A DNA stretch of 64,000 bases. Origin: Vicia villosa (taxonomy: Eukaryota; Streptophyta; Magnoliopsida; Fabales; Fabaceae). Made by a program: the position numbers and the translations under genes. The number at the start of each line of letters is the position of its first letter. Position 1 is the stretch's first letter. The DNA is taken from assembly GCF_029867415.1 (NCBI RefSeq), contig NC_081186.1, positions 103,762,753-103,826,752 on the forward strand. The letters run 5' to 3'. This document shows positions 34,880 to 47,260 of this stretch, piece by piece. The notes under the pieces are model-generated. The model was not told where the DNA came from and searched no databases. It saw only the letters and a list, made by a program, of their open reading frames with translations.

Positions 34880-35386
34880 AAGTTTTATATCGTGGATATT
34901 TTGAAATAAATAAGTTAATTGAACGTCAAATCAGTTGATATTCTTATAGATTTAATAGGAAAAGATCTTTAATTGACTCGGAATTATAGTAATCAAATTT
35001 TTAGATGCTCCTTTTCAAGAACACATATGTATGTTGCGATTTGAATTTAGAGATATATCAAATATGATACAAGAAAGTCTCATTTATGAAGATAAAGGAC
35101 ATCCATAACTGATTGGATACTTTGTTATTATTGGACATGATCACTCATTGATAGACGATCCACGTATGAGTATTATGTACTCGTTGGAGGAAAGGTGAAA
35201 TCTTAGAAAAGTAAGAATTAAAATGTAGTCACTAGATCAAGCGTCAAGGCAAAATATATGACCATGACACTTGTAACATGTGAGCTCATTTGATTGAAGT
35301 AGTTGCTAAAGGAACTCTTATTTGAAAAAGCAAGACCAATGTCACTTATTCGTGATTATCAAACTACATTGCATATTGCTTCTTAT
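34880..35386 (+). pseudogene. Copia RT/RNase H remnant, paralogous empty site of the Sirevirus insertion
   Basis: The stretch is collinear with 8455-8829 joined to 18276-18480. It runs through CGTGGATATTTTGAAA, GATCCAC(G/T)TATGAGTATTATGTACTCGTTGGAGG-type sequence and straight on into TTAGAAAAGTAAG. At about 35188-35195 it carries the single unoccupied target GAAAG where the other copy holds 9.4 kb. A deletion removes part of RNase H near 34985. Confidence 0.85.
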
Positions 35387-35735
35387 CAGGGCCGGCCCAA
35401 TCAACACAGAGACCCTGTTCTAATTTTCAAAATGGACCCAAATTGAAAAGTATAAATACAATTATAATAATTAAAAAAGACACATAAAAAATACAATTAT
35501 GTATTAGTCAATAATATATTAAGTATAATTATTTTGAGTTTGATTTATTGCAATTTCAGTATGTATTGACTCTTTATCATAGCACTTTTTTAATTTATTG
35601 GATTTTTATTATAAACATTTTATTTATTTCGATTAATATTTATTAAAAAAATTGAACCTTTCAATAATTTGGGGCCTCCCAAAATTTGGGGCCCTGTGCT
35701 GTAGCACTTCCTGCACATGCACAGGGCCGGCCCTG
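35387..35735. mobile_element. hAT MITE with perfect ends, TSD CTTCTTAT
   Basis: Perfect 12-bp inverted ends CAGGGCCGGCCC ... GGGCCGGCCCTG, flanked by the 8-bp duplication CTTCTTAT (35379-35386 and 35736-35743). It is 349 bp and non-coding. The CAGGG terminus and 8-bp duplication are diagnostic of hAT. Confidence 0.9.
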
Positions 35736-37140
35736 CTTCTTATCACATGAATGTGATTTGATTTGGTGCCCAAACTATTTCTTGATTTGAAAGGAAGTTT
35801 GTCTTCATAGAATTCAACATTATTTGATTCTATGATCACTTTTGAATTTAGATCATAACACAAACATACCTTACTATTTATTGCATACTCAAAAAATGCA
35901 CATTCATATGAACAAGTAGTGAGTTTAACTTGTTTAAGATCTTAAATTCTGACATAAGCCATACAACCCCACATTTTAAAGGAGGACAAGTTTAGTTGTC
36001 TTTTCTTCAATACCTCTTAAGGAGAGATTTTATGTTTAGACTTGAAAACTCTATTCACTACATAGCAAACAGTCAATAAAATTTCCCAACTAGTGAGATG
36101 CAGCACTAGAATTCAACATAATAGTAACAACTTGTTTAGTAAGAGTTGTATTCTTTCTTTATGCTTTACCATTCATTTCAGGAAAATATGGTGTAGTAGT
36201 TTCATGTACAATTTTAAGTTCTTTATAAAATTCATTAAATAACTTGGATTCATACACAGTTTTCCATCTCACTACGAAATCTCTTAATTTTATTACTAAA
36301 TTGATTTTCAATTTTATTCATAAAAATTATAAATATATTAGTTTTATTCACAAAATATCATTCTTTGTAATGGTGTATTAATCTACCCTTCTAGAGTGAC
36401 TTACAAATCTTTTATTTTGAGGCGAAGGAAAGTGATTAAGACTTTTAAACTATGGACAATTTGTTAATAATGAAATAAATTTGGGATTATTCATCTAAAG
36501 ATATACCTTTCATTGATGATCTCATTATCAGTATTTTGAAGTTCATAATATTGAGTCTCCATAGACCTTTCATCTATACTTTCTGCTACTTTAGGTAGTG
36601 GCTAACGACATACTTCTTTGCTCCAACTTTTATCGATATCATACTTCTTTTCCAGAGCCTCCTTACAATATCACAACTACTCTAATAATCATACAAATCA
36701 TAAGCGAGTACATTTAAAATATGATTTTGTATATATAATCATTCTTTTTCTCTAAGGTGATTTCTTTTCTAAGCTATAAAATATTTGTTTTTATTTGTGT
36801 GCAGATTCAACTTCAATATTATTAAGTATTCCATCTAAAATCCACATGTTTCTTACCGTTAATTTGCTTAGTTGATCTGGAAAGAACAACTAAATGGCAT
36901 CGGTCATAACGTTGGTAAATCTTTTTACGATTAAGAAAAATCGATTTTTTTCGTTGCCAATGTTTGAAATAAATTCCCTCAAACTTGAACGATTTATGAG
37001 AGACAACAGCCTCAGAAGTACCAATAATTTTTTCGGTAGTCATGGCAGTTCAGAACATCTTAAAATTGTTGTTTTTCAATTTTGGAAAATTTCCATTTAA
37101 GAAATTACTCGGTTGAGTCGCAGATTAGGTCACTATCTTT
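35736..37140 (-). pseudogene. Second Copia remnant: gag and integrase on the minus strand
   Basis: Read from 37140 leftward, gag comes first (FKFEGIYFKHWQRK; then a UBN2-type region with GAKKYVV-like and RSMETQYYELQ-like sequence near 36530-36620). Integrase follows (NEIENQFS-like, ERKNTTL-like, SSFKMWGCMAYVRI-like, then CYDLNSKVIIESNNVEFYEDKLPFKS at 35863-35760). Protease is missing between them. It is opposite in direction to the Copia remnant on its left. The gag half is shared with 23530-24160. Confidence 0.75.
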
Positions 37141-37399
37141 AAGAAGTTTTGCGGCACTCCTCAAAGTTGTGCAAAACAATCATTCGACCACGACGTCTCC
37201 GGGATAAAACAATTAAGTTTTATAATATACGATTACTACTTACACAATAGATAATCAATTTAAAAATATACACTATAATAATATAAAAACCATTCGAATA
37301 TGGTATAAATAGTTAAATAATGTAAAGATCCGTCGTAATAATTTTTTAAATATCTTCATTCTCTCGTATTTCAACAATGACTACAAAATATTAAAAGAA

Positions 37400-37793
37400 A
37401 ATTAAATTCTTTTCTACAGAGTACTAGTAAAATAGTTTACTATATTTATAAATTTTCATATGAGAAGCTTCATGCATTTTCCGTTGTGGTTCTCTCACTT
37501 CAAGTGATAAGTTGTAGTTTTGCACAAAAATTATGTAGATTTTACTATAATATACCGTTAGATATAAAATTATAAATCATCAATTTATATATCAATTTAA
37601 TTCAACTAAATAGGAAACACTAGTTGAGTGTTAAACTACCACAGCCACGTTAATTTGTACACCCAACTTATCTTTTTCACTGTGCAATTATTATGTTACC
37701 AATTTTGCTATCCTCTAACTAGAGAAATCCTCTATATAAAGAACAAAACCCTCTCAACCATAAGCACACTAAGTTTCAAAACCACTCACAAGA
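37400..37793 (+). promoter_or_regulatory. Promoter of acid phosphatase gene B
   Basis: TATA box TATATAA lies at 37733-37739, about 55 bp before the ATG. It is collinear with the gene A promoter but without the (AT)n tract and without the duplicated CTTCATGCAT word, so B shows the simpler, probably ancestral, arrangement. Shared words include CACTAGTTGAGTGTT, ACACCCAACTTATCTTTTTC and TATCCTCTAAC. Confidence 0.75.
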
Positions 37794-38792
37794 ATGATGA
37801 AGAGTCACATCCTCCTTTTCTCTTTTGTTACTCTCTTGGCAACATGTCATGGTGATGTTGAAAACCTTGAACATGGTTCAAACTTCAACATTTTCCCACT
37901 CCGAATGAAAACTGGCTCAGGTGGACACTACATTCCAGAAGTCTCATGTGCTAGCTGGAGACTTGGTGTTGAAGCACACAACGTTATTAACTGGAAATCT
38001 GTTCCACTAGAATGTGGAGAATATGTTGGTAACTATATACTAGGTGACCAATATAGAGCTGACTCTAAAACTGTTAACCGTGAAGGTTTCTTCTATCTTA
38101 AGACTCTTAATCTAAATGGAGATGGAAAAGATGTTTGGGTCTTTGACATTGATGAAACCACACTCTCTAATCTTCCATATTTTGCCAAACATGGATTTGG
38201 GTATGCTAATATTTTTGTTTTCCTATTTTTTCTTCTAATATATACATATACTCATATAAATATTTTCTAACAAATTTTTTTTTTTCATTTGACAACAAAA
38301 AATATTGATAGGGTTGGACCATTCAATAAAACATTGTTTAATGAATGGGTTCTCCTTGGAGAAGCACCAGCACTACCGGAGACACAGAAGCTGTACAAGA
38401 AACTGTTGGCACGAGGTGTGAAGATTGTGTTCTTAACAGAAAGACCATTGAGACTAAAGGATGTAACAATAACCAACTTGAAACTTGCTGGTTACCACAC
38501 TTATGAAAAGATAATCTTTAAGTAAGTTTTCTAAACATTGATTAATTAATTATTCTTCATCTATATCCTTAAAGTTTTCATGTTAATTATTTGTTAATTT
38601 TTTTGATGTAGGGATAATTCAATTTATCAAGGTAAGACATCAGTTACATACAAATCAGCTGAGAGGAAGAAGCTTGAGGAAGAAGGATACAGAATCATTG
38701 GAAACAGTGGTGATCAATGGAGTGATATTCTTGGAACCAACACTGGTGCTAGAACTTTCAAGCTCCCAGATCCACTTTACTATGTTGCTTAA
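37794..38792 (+). CDS. Acid phosphatase B (HAD class IIIB, VSP-like), 3 exons, 265 aa
   Basis: Exons are 37794-38200, 38312-38521 and 38612-38792, with the same phases and exon lengths (407, 210, 181) as gene A. Signal peptide about 1-20. Motif I FDIDET (Asp118, Asp120) and motif IV GNSGDQWSD (Asp240, Asp244) are intact. Motif II reads LTERP. The Gly next to Thr178, kept in the other three paralogues, is Glu179 here (GGA to GAA). That change sits beside the phosphate-binding Thr and could lower activity (inference). Exon 2 carries other private changes (GPFNKT, RPLRLKDVTIT). No stop or frameshift is seen. Confidence 0.92.
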
Positions 38793-39899
38793 TTAATTAA
38801 GGTTTATGCATGGTTTAAATAATTAGCTACTAGATTAGTGGATAATTAATGATGTTTTATTTACATGAAATGTTCGTATCATGTAATATCTAATTCTAAG
38901 CTAGCTAGTTTATGTTTCCTGTAATAAAACTAACCATGTAATGAAAGGGAAAGTATTCTCCTAATTTTGTGGTTTTAATTATTGCATGTGTTCTTATTTT
39001 GTTTACTTTATGTGAGTTACAAATCCACTAAAAAAGTCTTTAAAAATTGTGAATCTAGGGCACATAACTAATATTTTTATAATCAATATTTTTAATGAAA
39101 ACAGATTGATTCTCCTTATAATTTATTTTAGTTTTTAATTATAACATAAAGAAAAAACTAACTTATAATTTATTTTGGTCGCTTAAATCAACATCACTAT
39201 AATTAAATATATTATATTATCTAACTTTATATAAAAACAACAATTTCAATAAAAAAATTTATCTACTATCCACTATAAATTATCATTATGTGCAAAGCTC
39301 TCTTTTAAAAAAATTTAACACTAACTTTTGATTAAGTTAAAAGAAATTGTTAGAATTTGTTAGGTTTGAGGTTTTGGCCTTTGTCCCCTCATTTTTGTAC
39401 CTACTTTTTCTTTTATATATTTCTGGGCTGAGTGCCTTTTTGAGTTAAAAAAAAAAAAAAAGAAATATTTTATCAGCTCATTTAAGTGTCCTTGGATATT
39501 ATTATTAGTTATTAGATAAAAAAAACTTTTAATAAAATAACTCACTTTTGAATAAAAAATCCAAAATACTTTCTATTTTTTTTTGCATTTTTACAAAATA
39601 TTCACATCAAATAAAAATGTATGGATTTTTTTAGTTATTTTTAAAATCTCATAAAGACTTTTCTAGGTAGGTTTAAATTTCAACATATTTATTTCTAAAA
39701 CTTAAAAAAATTAAAAATAAATCAATAGAAAATCTATAGATAAATTCGTATAAAATATAAAAAAATAATTAAAATAAAACTTTATGCCCGTTCATTTAGC
39801 ATATATATTGACAAAACTTCAAAAGTGAGATATTTTAAATTTTTTTTAAATATGATATAATTTTTTAATATTATACTTAAAAACAAGTTATTTAATTTA
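38793..39899. other. 3' flank of gene B and AT-rich spacer
   Basis: The first 190 bp match the gene A 3' flank (TTAATTAA, GGATAAT, ATCATGTAATAT). The remainder is A/T-rich with a poly(A)-like tract near 39449-39462 preceded by LINE-tail-like sequence, and nothing else recognisable. Confidence 0.45.
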
Positions 39900-40200
39900 A
39901 ATAAAACATCCATAAAATAAAACATCTGATTTTTTGAAAATGTTTAAATGATTTGATTTTGATTTTGAAATTTCCAAAAGCACCCCTGGTTGTCGCCAGA
40001 AGAAGAAAGAATTATAGTACTAAAAAAGAACCCTAGTAATTTAAATTTGACTTGACCAGTCATGATTAAAGACAAACCGACAAAAGCAAATGTTTTTGTG
40101 GGCTCCACTCCAGGGTTTGAAAATTGAAAATGCGTGGATCACGTGCTATCTTTCATTTAGTGTTAATAACTACAATTCAATTTTTAAAAATTGGTAATTA
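39900..40200. repeat. Duplicated downstream block of gene B
   Basis: The third copy of the block at 1785-2170 and 21590-21900, with the conserved TTGAAAATGCGTGGATC-ACGTG segment (near 40125-40146). Confidence 0.75.
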
Positions 40201-40413
40201 CTTGTTTAATATCAAAATTTTATCATTGATTTACACATTTAATATTCGTTCTCACTACCTATAAAGTATAATAGATTTAACTTGCAGGTTTATGTATAAA
40301 ATAATTTAGTATGTTTTATGGTTTTACTTATCTATTTCATGATATAAAAATAAAAAGCTGTTGAAAAACATTAAATAATACAGTTTAAGCACCTTAGCGT
40401 AAGTGAGTTGCGA

Positions 40414-40930
40414 TGTTAATTAGGGTTTCACTTGACTCACTAATGCCATGTGTACCAGTATGATTATAAGGGGTTCAGAGGAAGGAGCATAACGTTCACT
40501 AAGGACATGCGATACCGCATATCACCCAAAATGGGTCTTCTAGTCTCTCTTGATTGAATCACTCACCCATTGGGTGTCACATTCGCCCGTCAGTCGTATC
40601 ACTCACCCTCTGACGGGATTAGATAAATCCACCTATTTCTCATTCATGAAACATGGGGATTAACATGTACTTGGACACTAACAGTATGGAATCTCAATCA
40701 AAGGGAAAATTCATGTTCTCTTATAGAATATGGGAAAATATTAGTTTCACACTCATCATAAGAGGGGCAAATAACTATCTCCATGGGTCCAAGAATCCAA
40801 GCCCAATAAACCTCTATAAATATCTCAAACTTGAGGTTGAGAGGGGAATTCAAGTAATTCAAAAACCACATGGATACAAAGCTCCTCACCATGGGGCCAT
40901 AGTAAACTGACCAAGTAACTTTTGCATCAA
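40414..40930 (+). repeat. Probable LTR of a Ty3/gypsy element
   Basis: The unit begins TGTTAATTAGGG and has a CTCTATAAATATC promoter-like box near 40811. It ends a few bases before ATTGGTATCAAC, a primer-binding-site-like sequence (about 40938-40949). Its partner LTR was not found. Boundaries are approximate. Confidence 0.45.
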
Positions 40931-40974
40931 GCTATCATATTGGTATCAACATATTCACTCCCTCTATCTAATAT

Positions 40975-41660
40975 GGTGAACAAATGGATAGCAACTCCAA
41001 CAAATAGTAGTTCTGGCGGAGATGAAGACACCATAGTGGAAATGCATGCCGCCATGGAAACTTTATGTTGTCAAAGGGACAATGTCCTTCTCATACACCA
41101 TAGCGGATAACAACTCTAAAGGAACAACGTCATTCTAAAACAACATTGTGAGTAAGAAGATGGCCTTCTTGAGAAGACATAGTTTTTGGACCCCTAACTT
41201 CTTTCTTATGAAAGATGAGGGGCATACCCACCAGAGAATTTCAAGCATCCATCATTGACCAAGTTTGATGGATGCACCAACCCCCAAGAGCATGTTACCT
41301 TCATTAACACACATATGGAAATTATTGGAGCCTCAAATTGCGTGAAATGCAAGCTCTCTCTGGAACCTTAAAGGACGCAACACTAAGGAGGTACGTGAGC
41401 CTGCCATTGCACTGGGTCACCCGCTCTCAGGACCTACAAAATAAGTTGGAGGAGGTAATAACACACACAAAATTTATATATAAATGGTGATGAGAGAAAC
41501 ACTAAGAAAAATGCCCAAATTTTGAAGGAGTGGACAACTAGAAACCTTGATATCTCACAACAGTCGTGCAAGAACCATTATACCTTGCTTCTTAGAGACA
41601 TGGTGGCCTTCAAAAGGAGCAGGAGGCCTACGGATATTTTCATGCCCTTGAATACTCTCT
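40975..41660 (+). pseudogene. Ty3/gypsy gag remnant, frameshifted
   Basis: A short leader (MVNKWIATPTNSSSGGDED, 40973 on) is followed by the typical gypsy capsid motif near 41230-41340 (NFKHPSLTKFDGCTNPQEHV, FINTHMEIIGAS). The frame then shifts and continues as GTLKDATLRRYVSLPL. Several stops follow. No pol region was found to the right. Confidence 0.75.
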
Positions 41661-41717
41661 GTAAGCAGATATAGTGTGAGGCCCTATATACACACAATTT
41701 TCCTCTTCCGCCAGCTG

Positions 41718-43000
41718 ATAAGTGCCAAAACTATGTTAAACACGTAGGCACTCGTTAACTTATTTTACAAGAAATCAAATGAAAACCCCTATCTTATTAG
41801 TGAAAATGATAAAAACACTGGTATGGAAATTTTAACTGTGCATTTATGAAATACATACAAAAAGATTAAGAAATAAACTAAATCAACATAGGAGACCATA
41901 ATATGAACTTTCCGAACAAATCAAAGAAACACAAAGGTGCATCCTTGCAAAGAAAGCAAACAGATGCGCGCTTAGCGAGCAAAGGTGGTTCAAAGATTTC
42001 AGGATTCGTTTACTTCAAGGAGAAGTAAGGGTTTGGTGGCTAAGCGAGCAGGGGCGGTTTTGTTAGCAAGCATAAGCGGAAACTTTAGTCCCATGATAGT
42101 TTAAATTACTTAACCAAGAAGAAAGTAGGCGCACTAAACGAGCCTTGGCAGTGCGCTTTGTGAGCTTACTTTTCCCAAGCCTATAAATAAGGGTGTCACG
42201 CCTTCATTCAATTCATTCAATTTAATTTGATTCAAGAGGATTGTATCATATTCGTTGGAATTCAAGATGGTTGCTTAGACAAACTAGGTTGTCACCACAA
42301 ATCATAATAAGAGAGGAAGATCTAGGGCGGAAGCACTATCCAAGGAATCGTCAACAAATTATTTTCAACTTCCTTCTTCTTGGGTTTGATTGTAAAGCAA
42401 CGATGAGTAAGTGTAACTAGATTTCTCATTTTTATTTGGGTTAAATGTAGTTGTCATGTTACTTGTGTTATGATATCGGTCATGGCATACTATGCAATTG
42501 CTATTAAGTTTTAATATTTGATGGATTCATCATTCTTAAGGCTTGTTTTGGATTGGCTACCTAAGACACGTTTTCATGGTATGACTTAATATTCAGAAGT
42601 TAAATAGCAGTTATTCACTTAAGTTGGTTGGAAATACCAAAAACACTCTTTCAGACCAACTAAGGAGCAAAATAACATGAACTACTGAAATCAGCGTCGC
42701 TGCCCAACACTGGTTGTGTCAGGCAACACGGGCACCATTGTTGGCTCTTTGTCAATTTATTTTCTTTTTCAAGTTCCAGGGCGTGCAACACGGTCCGTGT
42801 CAGCTGACACGGGCACCCGTGTTGCATCACTAACTTCTCTCTTTCTGAACTTCGTTCCCAGCTCTCTTCCTGACATGTTAGGTAACATGGCCACCCGTGT
42901 CAGGTCTCCTGAAGCATTCTTTTTGAAATTTCTTCTAAATTCCAAGTTTTGTACTGCGTTGTCCCGATTTATTCGTCTGAGCCTAAAAAAAGTAAAGCCC
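41718..43000. repeat. LTR-like repeat DNA related to the 3723-5056 unit
   Basis: It starts TGATAAGTGCCAAAA, the complement of the 3723-5056 unit's end, and contains GCGCTTAGCGAGC / CGCACTAAACGAGCC words. Around 42720-42905 a different motif, ACACGGGCACCCGTGTT, recurs imperfectly three times as palindromes. No coding capacity is seen. Confidence 0.45.
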
Positions 43001-44341
43001 ACAACCAACGCATAAAATCACGAAGAATGCAATAAAACACTTAACAATATAAATCAAAGACAACAAAAATCAACGGCAAATAACCGTGTAAAACCACTGA
43101 TCAGTAGCCACACCTTCCCGAGGCGTTCGTAGACTTGTCTGATTTTAGCCAAGTGTGATTTGTGCTCGACGGTCGGCCAAGTGTAAGCATGTACGAGCAA
43201 GAGCTCAATTGGGCTTTTTCCTTGGTTAAGTTGGGTTTGGGCCTTGCATTATGTTTTGGCCAAGTGTCGGTCCAGTCTAGAACAATAACCATTTTATAAA
43301 TAAATGTTTAATATTTAATTTGTATTGGATATATGTGTAAATCTTTAAAAATAATATAAATGAAGATATAAATGACATTAAGAACATAATCGATGAGGAT
43401 CACTCACCACCCCATATATACATATATGGGCCTGTTTGTTTCAGCTTTAAAAAAATGGATTTTTTCTTTATATTTTTTAAAATAGAATTTTCAAAACTAT
43501 TTTTCAAAATATTACAACTTTTTTATTTTCATTTTTTCTAAAATAAAACACTAATTTTGACATCTTATAACATAAACATATATTATTGAAGACCAAAACT
43601 TGGTCAAAATCACAACTTTTTAAAAAAGTTATATTTCAAAAATAATTTTTATGAAAATCTATTTGAAATAGCTTCAAAATTAAGTAATTTTTTGAAATTT
43701 TGATATTCAATTTTTTCCCCATATATGTAGATGAAATACCTAAAATCATATTTTAATATTAACTATTCAAACAAAATTTTTATTTGATGTTTTTTATATT
43801 TGTAAAATTATTTTACACAATCATGTAACACTATAAAAATCATTTTTAAAAAAATCCAAAACAAACTAGAGGAATAGTCTCCTAATGAGATTAACTATGA
43901 GTTTCCATCCAGGAACATTATATGTCAAAATTTTCCACAACGGAGTTAGGTTACATTCAAGGAAATATTTACGAGGGGACAGCATGAGCTATATGGCCCC
44001 TCCCTCCCCATCCATTAGTTAATATTCATGTCAGTGTATCTACTACCTAATTATTTATGTGCACAAATTCCTTAATTGAACCACATGTAATTCACAACGT
44101 TATTATATATGAAATAATTAAATTTAATAAATTGATAATTATATTTTTTAAATTTTTTTATTTTATGAGTTTAATTGAGATATATATTTTTATTATAAAA
44201 TAGTTTTACTCTGTCTTTTAATTTATTTATGAAAAAATGAGTGATGCACTGACAGCATAAAATAGTTTTAGACTATCAACGAATCACAATCATGTATTCA
44301 ATTACAACCTACTTTTATTTTAAAATAAATTTAGTGACATG
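43001..44341. other. AT-rich intergenic spacer
   Basis: 43080-43270 is GC-richer, with a repeated GGCCAAGTGT(A/C)-type word. 43427-43870 is A/T-rich with GCCTGTTTGTTTCAGC at its left and AAAACAAACTAG at its right, possibly an eroded MITE. No genes are seen. Confidence 0.35.
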
Positions 44342-44349
44342 TCATATTG

Positions 44350-45288
44350 TTTTTTTTTTTATAAGCAATGATATATTGAAATAGTCAAGAGCACAAAATG
44401 TACTCAAGACGTTAATGTACAATTAACAACGATTCAAAAATTGAACCGGACATTGGCACCATAAGTAAAAATCAGATACAAAATTTGATTTAGATCCTAT
44501 TACATTCCACATCCACGCTAGAGTAATTGCCTTGTGAACAACTTCATCTTCATGGTATTCTTGATCATTAAAAATGATCTCATTTCTCATCCACCATAAT
44601 GCCCAAACGGTTGCCAACCACACCACAAGACGCTTCCGTTTATTCACCAACCCGACTAGCCTCTCAGCAAAACTCAACAAATGGTCATCAATCTCATCAT
44701 AATAATCCAAACCCACTCCTAACCAAACCCCAATTTTCTGCCAAACAAATCTTGAAACAAAGCATTCCACAAATAAATGATTTACGGTTTCAATTTCGTT
44801 GAAACAGAACACACATACCGTGTCACTTTCATCTAAAATTATTCCGCGAGCCGCCAATTGTTCTCTTGACGGCAGCCTGTCGCGTAGGATCCTCCAAGCA
44901 AACACATGCAACTTCGAGGGCACTTGGGTTTCCCAGACTAAACGCATTGCTGCCACATTCAGGTGCTGAGCTGAAACAAATTCCAACCTTTTTGAGAATT
45001 CTGCATAGCCCGGTGCTACCGTATACGCGCCATCCACCTCTTTAAACCACTTAAACCTGTCCAAAGATGTTCTTTGCGGTGATACACCCTGCAAAATGAC
45101 ATACAACTCCTGCAGCTGCTGCACACCGTCCCCCACCACACCTCCATCGCAAAGATTAATCATCCAGTGCCAAGAATCTTCTTCAAATGATCCACATTCA
45201 GAAACAAGCGCAAATTTATCAGAAACAACCACATATTGTTGGTTTCTATTAGATGACAGTGTATATGCATTAAACCCTTTATTATTTA
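44350..45288 (-). mobile_element. 5'-truncated L1 LINE insertion, TSD TCATATTG
   Basis: On the minus strand an open frame (45292-44423, 289 codons) ends in a poly(A) tract, seen as poly(T) at 44350-44360. It encodes the zinc-binding reverse-transcriptase domain (zf-RVT): PSKLHVFAWRILRDRLPSRE, CVFCFNEIETVNHLFVEC. Eight-base repeats TCATATTG flank it (44342-44349, 45289-45296). The frame is unbroken, suggesting fairly recent insertion, but the apparent start Met lies in the target duplication, so this is not a complete gene. Confidence 0.85.
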
Positions 45289-45296
45289 TCATATTG

Positions 45297-45761
45297 TCAT
45301 GTAAATTTATATTATAACCAATTTATAAACAAATGTTGATTATATATGTGTAAATATTCTATAAGGCAACGTCTCATTTTCTTTTGTTTTGATTGCAAAT
45401 TTTTATTATAATACATTTGTATGTTAAATTGATTAATAATAATCTTTTGAATGGATTTTTGAATTCGTCCTTGATTACATATCAAAAAAATATTTTAATT
45501 TAATCATGTAACTAAATTGAAATTTCTCGAACAAGTTCTAAATACATCAAAAATCAACAAAAACACCATGAATTTATAATTAAAACCACTAAGTTAAGAG
45601 AAAGCTAATGTTTCTCATGTAACACTGTTAACATTATTTGAGAAAATACAAAATTAGCTAGCTCAGAATGGATTACATGATAGGAATCTCAAATAGAAAA
45701 AGAAAATCCATTTGATATAAGTAGCTAATTATTTAACCCATGGGATAGAGAACTTAATTAA
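45297..45761. other. 3' flank of gene C
   Basis: AT-rich intergenic DNA without coding similarity. The last part is the 3' untranslated region of gene C (TTAATTAATTAAGC just after the stop, as in genes A, B and D). Confidence 0.5.
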
Positions 45762-46891
45762 TTAAGCGATGTAGTAGATGGGATCAGGGAGCTTGAAAGT
45801 CCTATTGCCAGTGTTTGTTCCAAGAATATCACTCCATTGATCACCAATGTTTCCAATAATTCTGTATCCTTCTTTTTCTAACTTCTTTCTCTCACTTGAT
45901 TTGTATGTAACTGCTGTTTTACCATGATATATTGATAAATCCCTGCAACCATCAAAATATAATATTTACAAATAGTTTGCTGAGTAAGTTAGCAACATCA
46001 TTATCCCAAACAACCCTATTTAATGTTTGCAGGCCAACAATAATGTACTAGTGTGTTTTATTCTTTATCATATTAGCTGGCTTATATTGAATCAATTTAT
46101 AAACTAATATTTTATTATTTTCTTGATGGATTAAAAGAGTAAACAACGACCTATGTGAAAAAATTTAATTTAGAAATAAAAACTTACTTTAAAATAAGTT
46201 TTTCCCATGTGTGATATCCAGCAAGTTTCAAGTTCTTAGCAGTTATATCCGTTTGTTTGAGTGGTCTTCCTGTTAAGAACACAATCTTCACACCAAGAGA
46301 CAACAATTTTTTGTATAATTTCTGTGACTCTGGCAGTGCTGGTGCTTTGCCAAGTTCAACCCATTCATTAAATGATGTATCATTGTATGGATTCACCCTA
46401 TATCAATAAATATATTTAAAAAAATATCAAATGAATATATTGTCAAAATATACATAAAAAAAAAACAAAATAAAAAATCATGAGCATACATACCCAAAAC
46501 CATGTTTAGCATAATATGGAAGATTAGATAGTGAAGTTTCATCAATATCAAACACCCATATATCTTTTCCATCTCCACTTATATTAAGAGACTTAGCATA
46601 ATAATAACCTTCACGGTTAACAGTTTTAGAGTCTGCTCTATACTGATCACCTAACAAATAGTTACCAACATATTCTCCACATTCTAGAGGAACAGTTTTC
46701 CAATTAATTACGTTGTGTGCTTCAACACCAAGTCTCCAACTAGAACATGATACTTTTGGAATATAGTGTCCACCTGGACCTGTTTTTGTTCGGAGTGGGA
46801 ATATTTTGTTGGTTGAACCATGTTCATGGTTTGGAACATCACCATGAGATGTTGCTAAAAGTGTAACAAAAAAGAGAAGGAAGATCTTCAT
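45762..46891 (-). CDS. Acid phosphatase C (HAD class IIIB, VSP-like), 3 exons, 262 aa
   Basis: Exons in reading order are 46891-46494, 46397-46188 and 45942-45762 (398, 210, 181 bp). Introns are 96 and 245 bp, both GT-AG with standard GTAAGT or GTATGT donors. Signal peptide about 1-17 (LLATSHG). Nucleophile motif FDIDET (Asp115, Asp117), LTGRP and GDQWSD are all present. Motif IV has Ile before GDQ (GNIGDQ), shared with gene D, where A and B have Ser. It differs from D at only a few exon 1 sites. No defect is seen and it is probably functional. Confidence 0.92.
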
Positions 46892-47260
46892 TTTTATAAA
46901 TGATTAATTTGCAACTTAGTTGATGAATATTTTTGAGGCCTTGTGTTCTTTAAATAGACATTATTGTAGTTGAGGGATATCATGGTTGTGAATATAATAA
47001 TAAGACAATAAATGAAAAAGATAATACAAAATTTCTTGGAAAATATATTTTATTGAAAGAGATAAAATATAGACTCGTTTGAAATGAGGGATTCAATATT
47101 TCAATACACCTTACCTTAGGACCTATAATATGGATCGACCTTTTGGAAAAAGGTTCCAAAGGTTAAGTTAAGCCTTTTAATTTGATTAAGTATTATCAAT
47201 ATAATAAATTTTATGGTCAAAATCTGGAGCCTAATTGTTGTGCGTGGATGATATTATATG
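46892..47260 (-). promoter_or_regulatory. Promoter of acid phosphatase gene C
   Basis: A TATA-like TATTTAAA lies at 46949-46956 on the minus strand, about 60 bp upstream of the ATG. Up to about 47250 the minus strand aligns with the gene D upstream region (57220-57430): GGCTCCAGATTTTGACCA, AAATTTATTATAT, TATTGAAATATTGAATCCC. This conservation exceeds that of surrounding intergenic DNA. Confidence 0.7.

Noticed and set aside
43427..43870. Possible MITE starting GCCTGTTTGTTTC
   Set aside because: The inverted ends pair only weakly and no target duplication was found.
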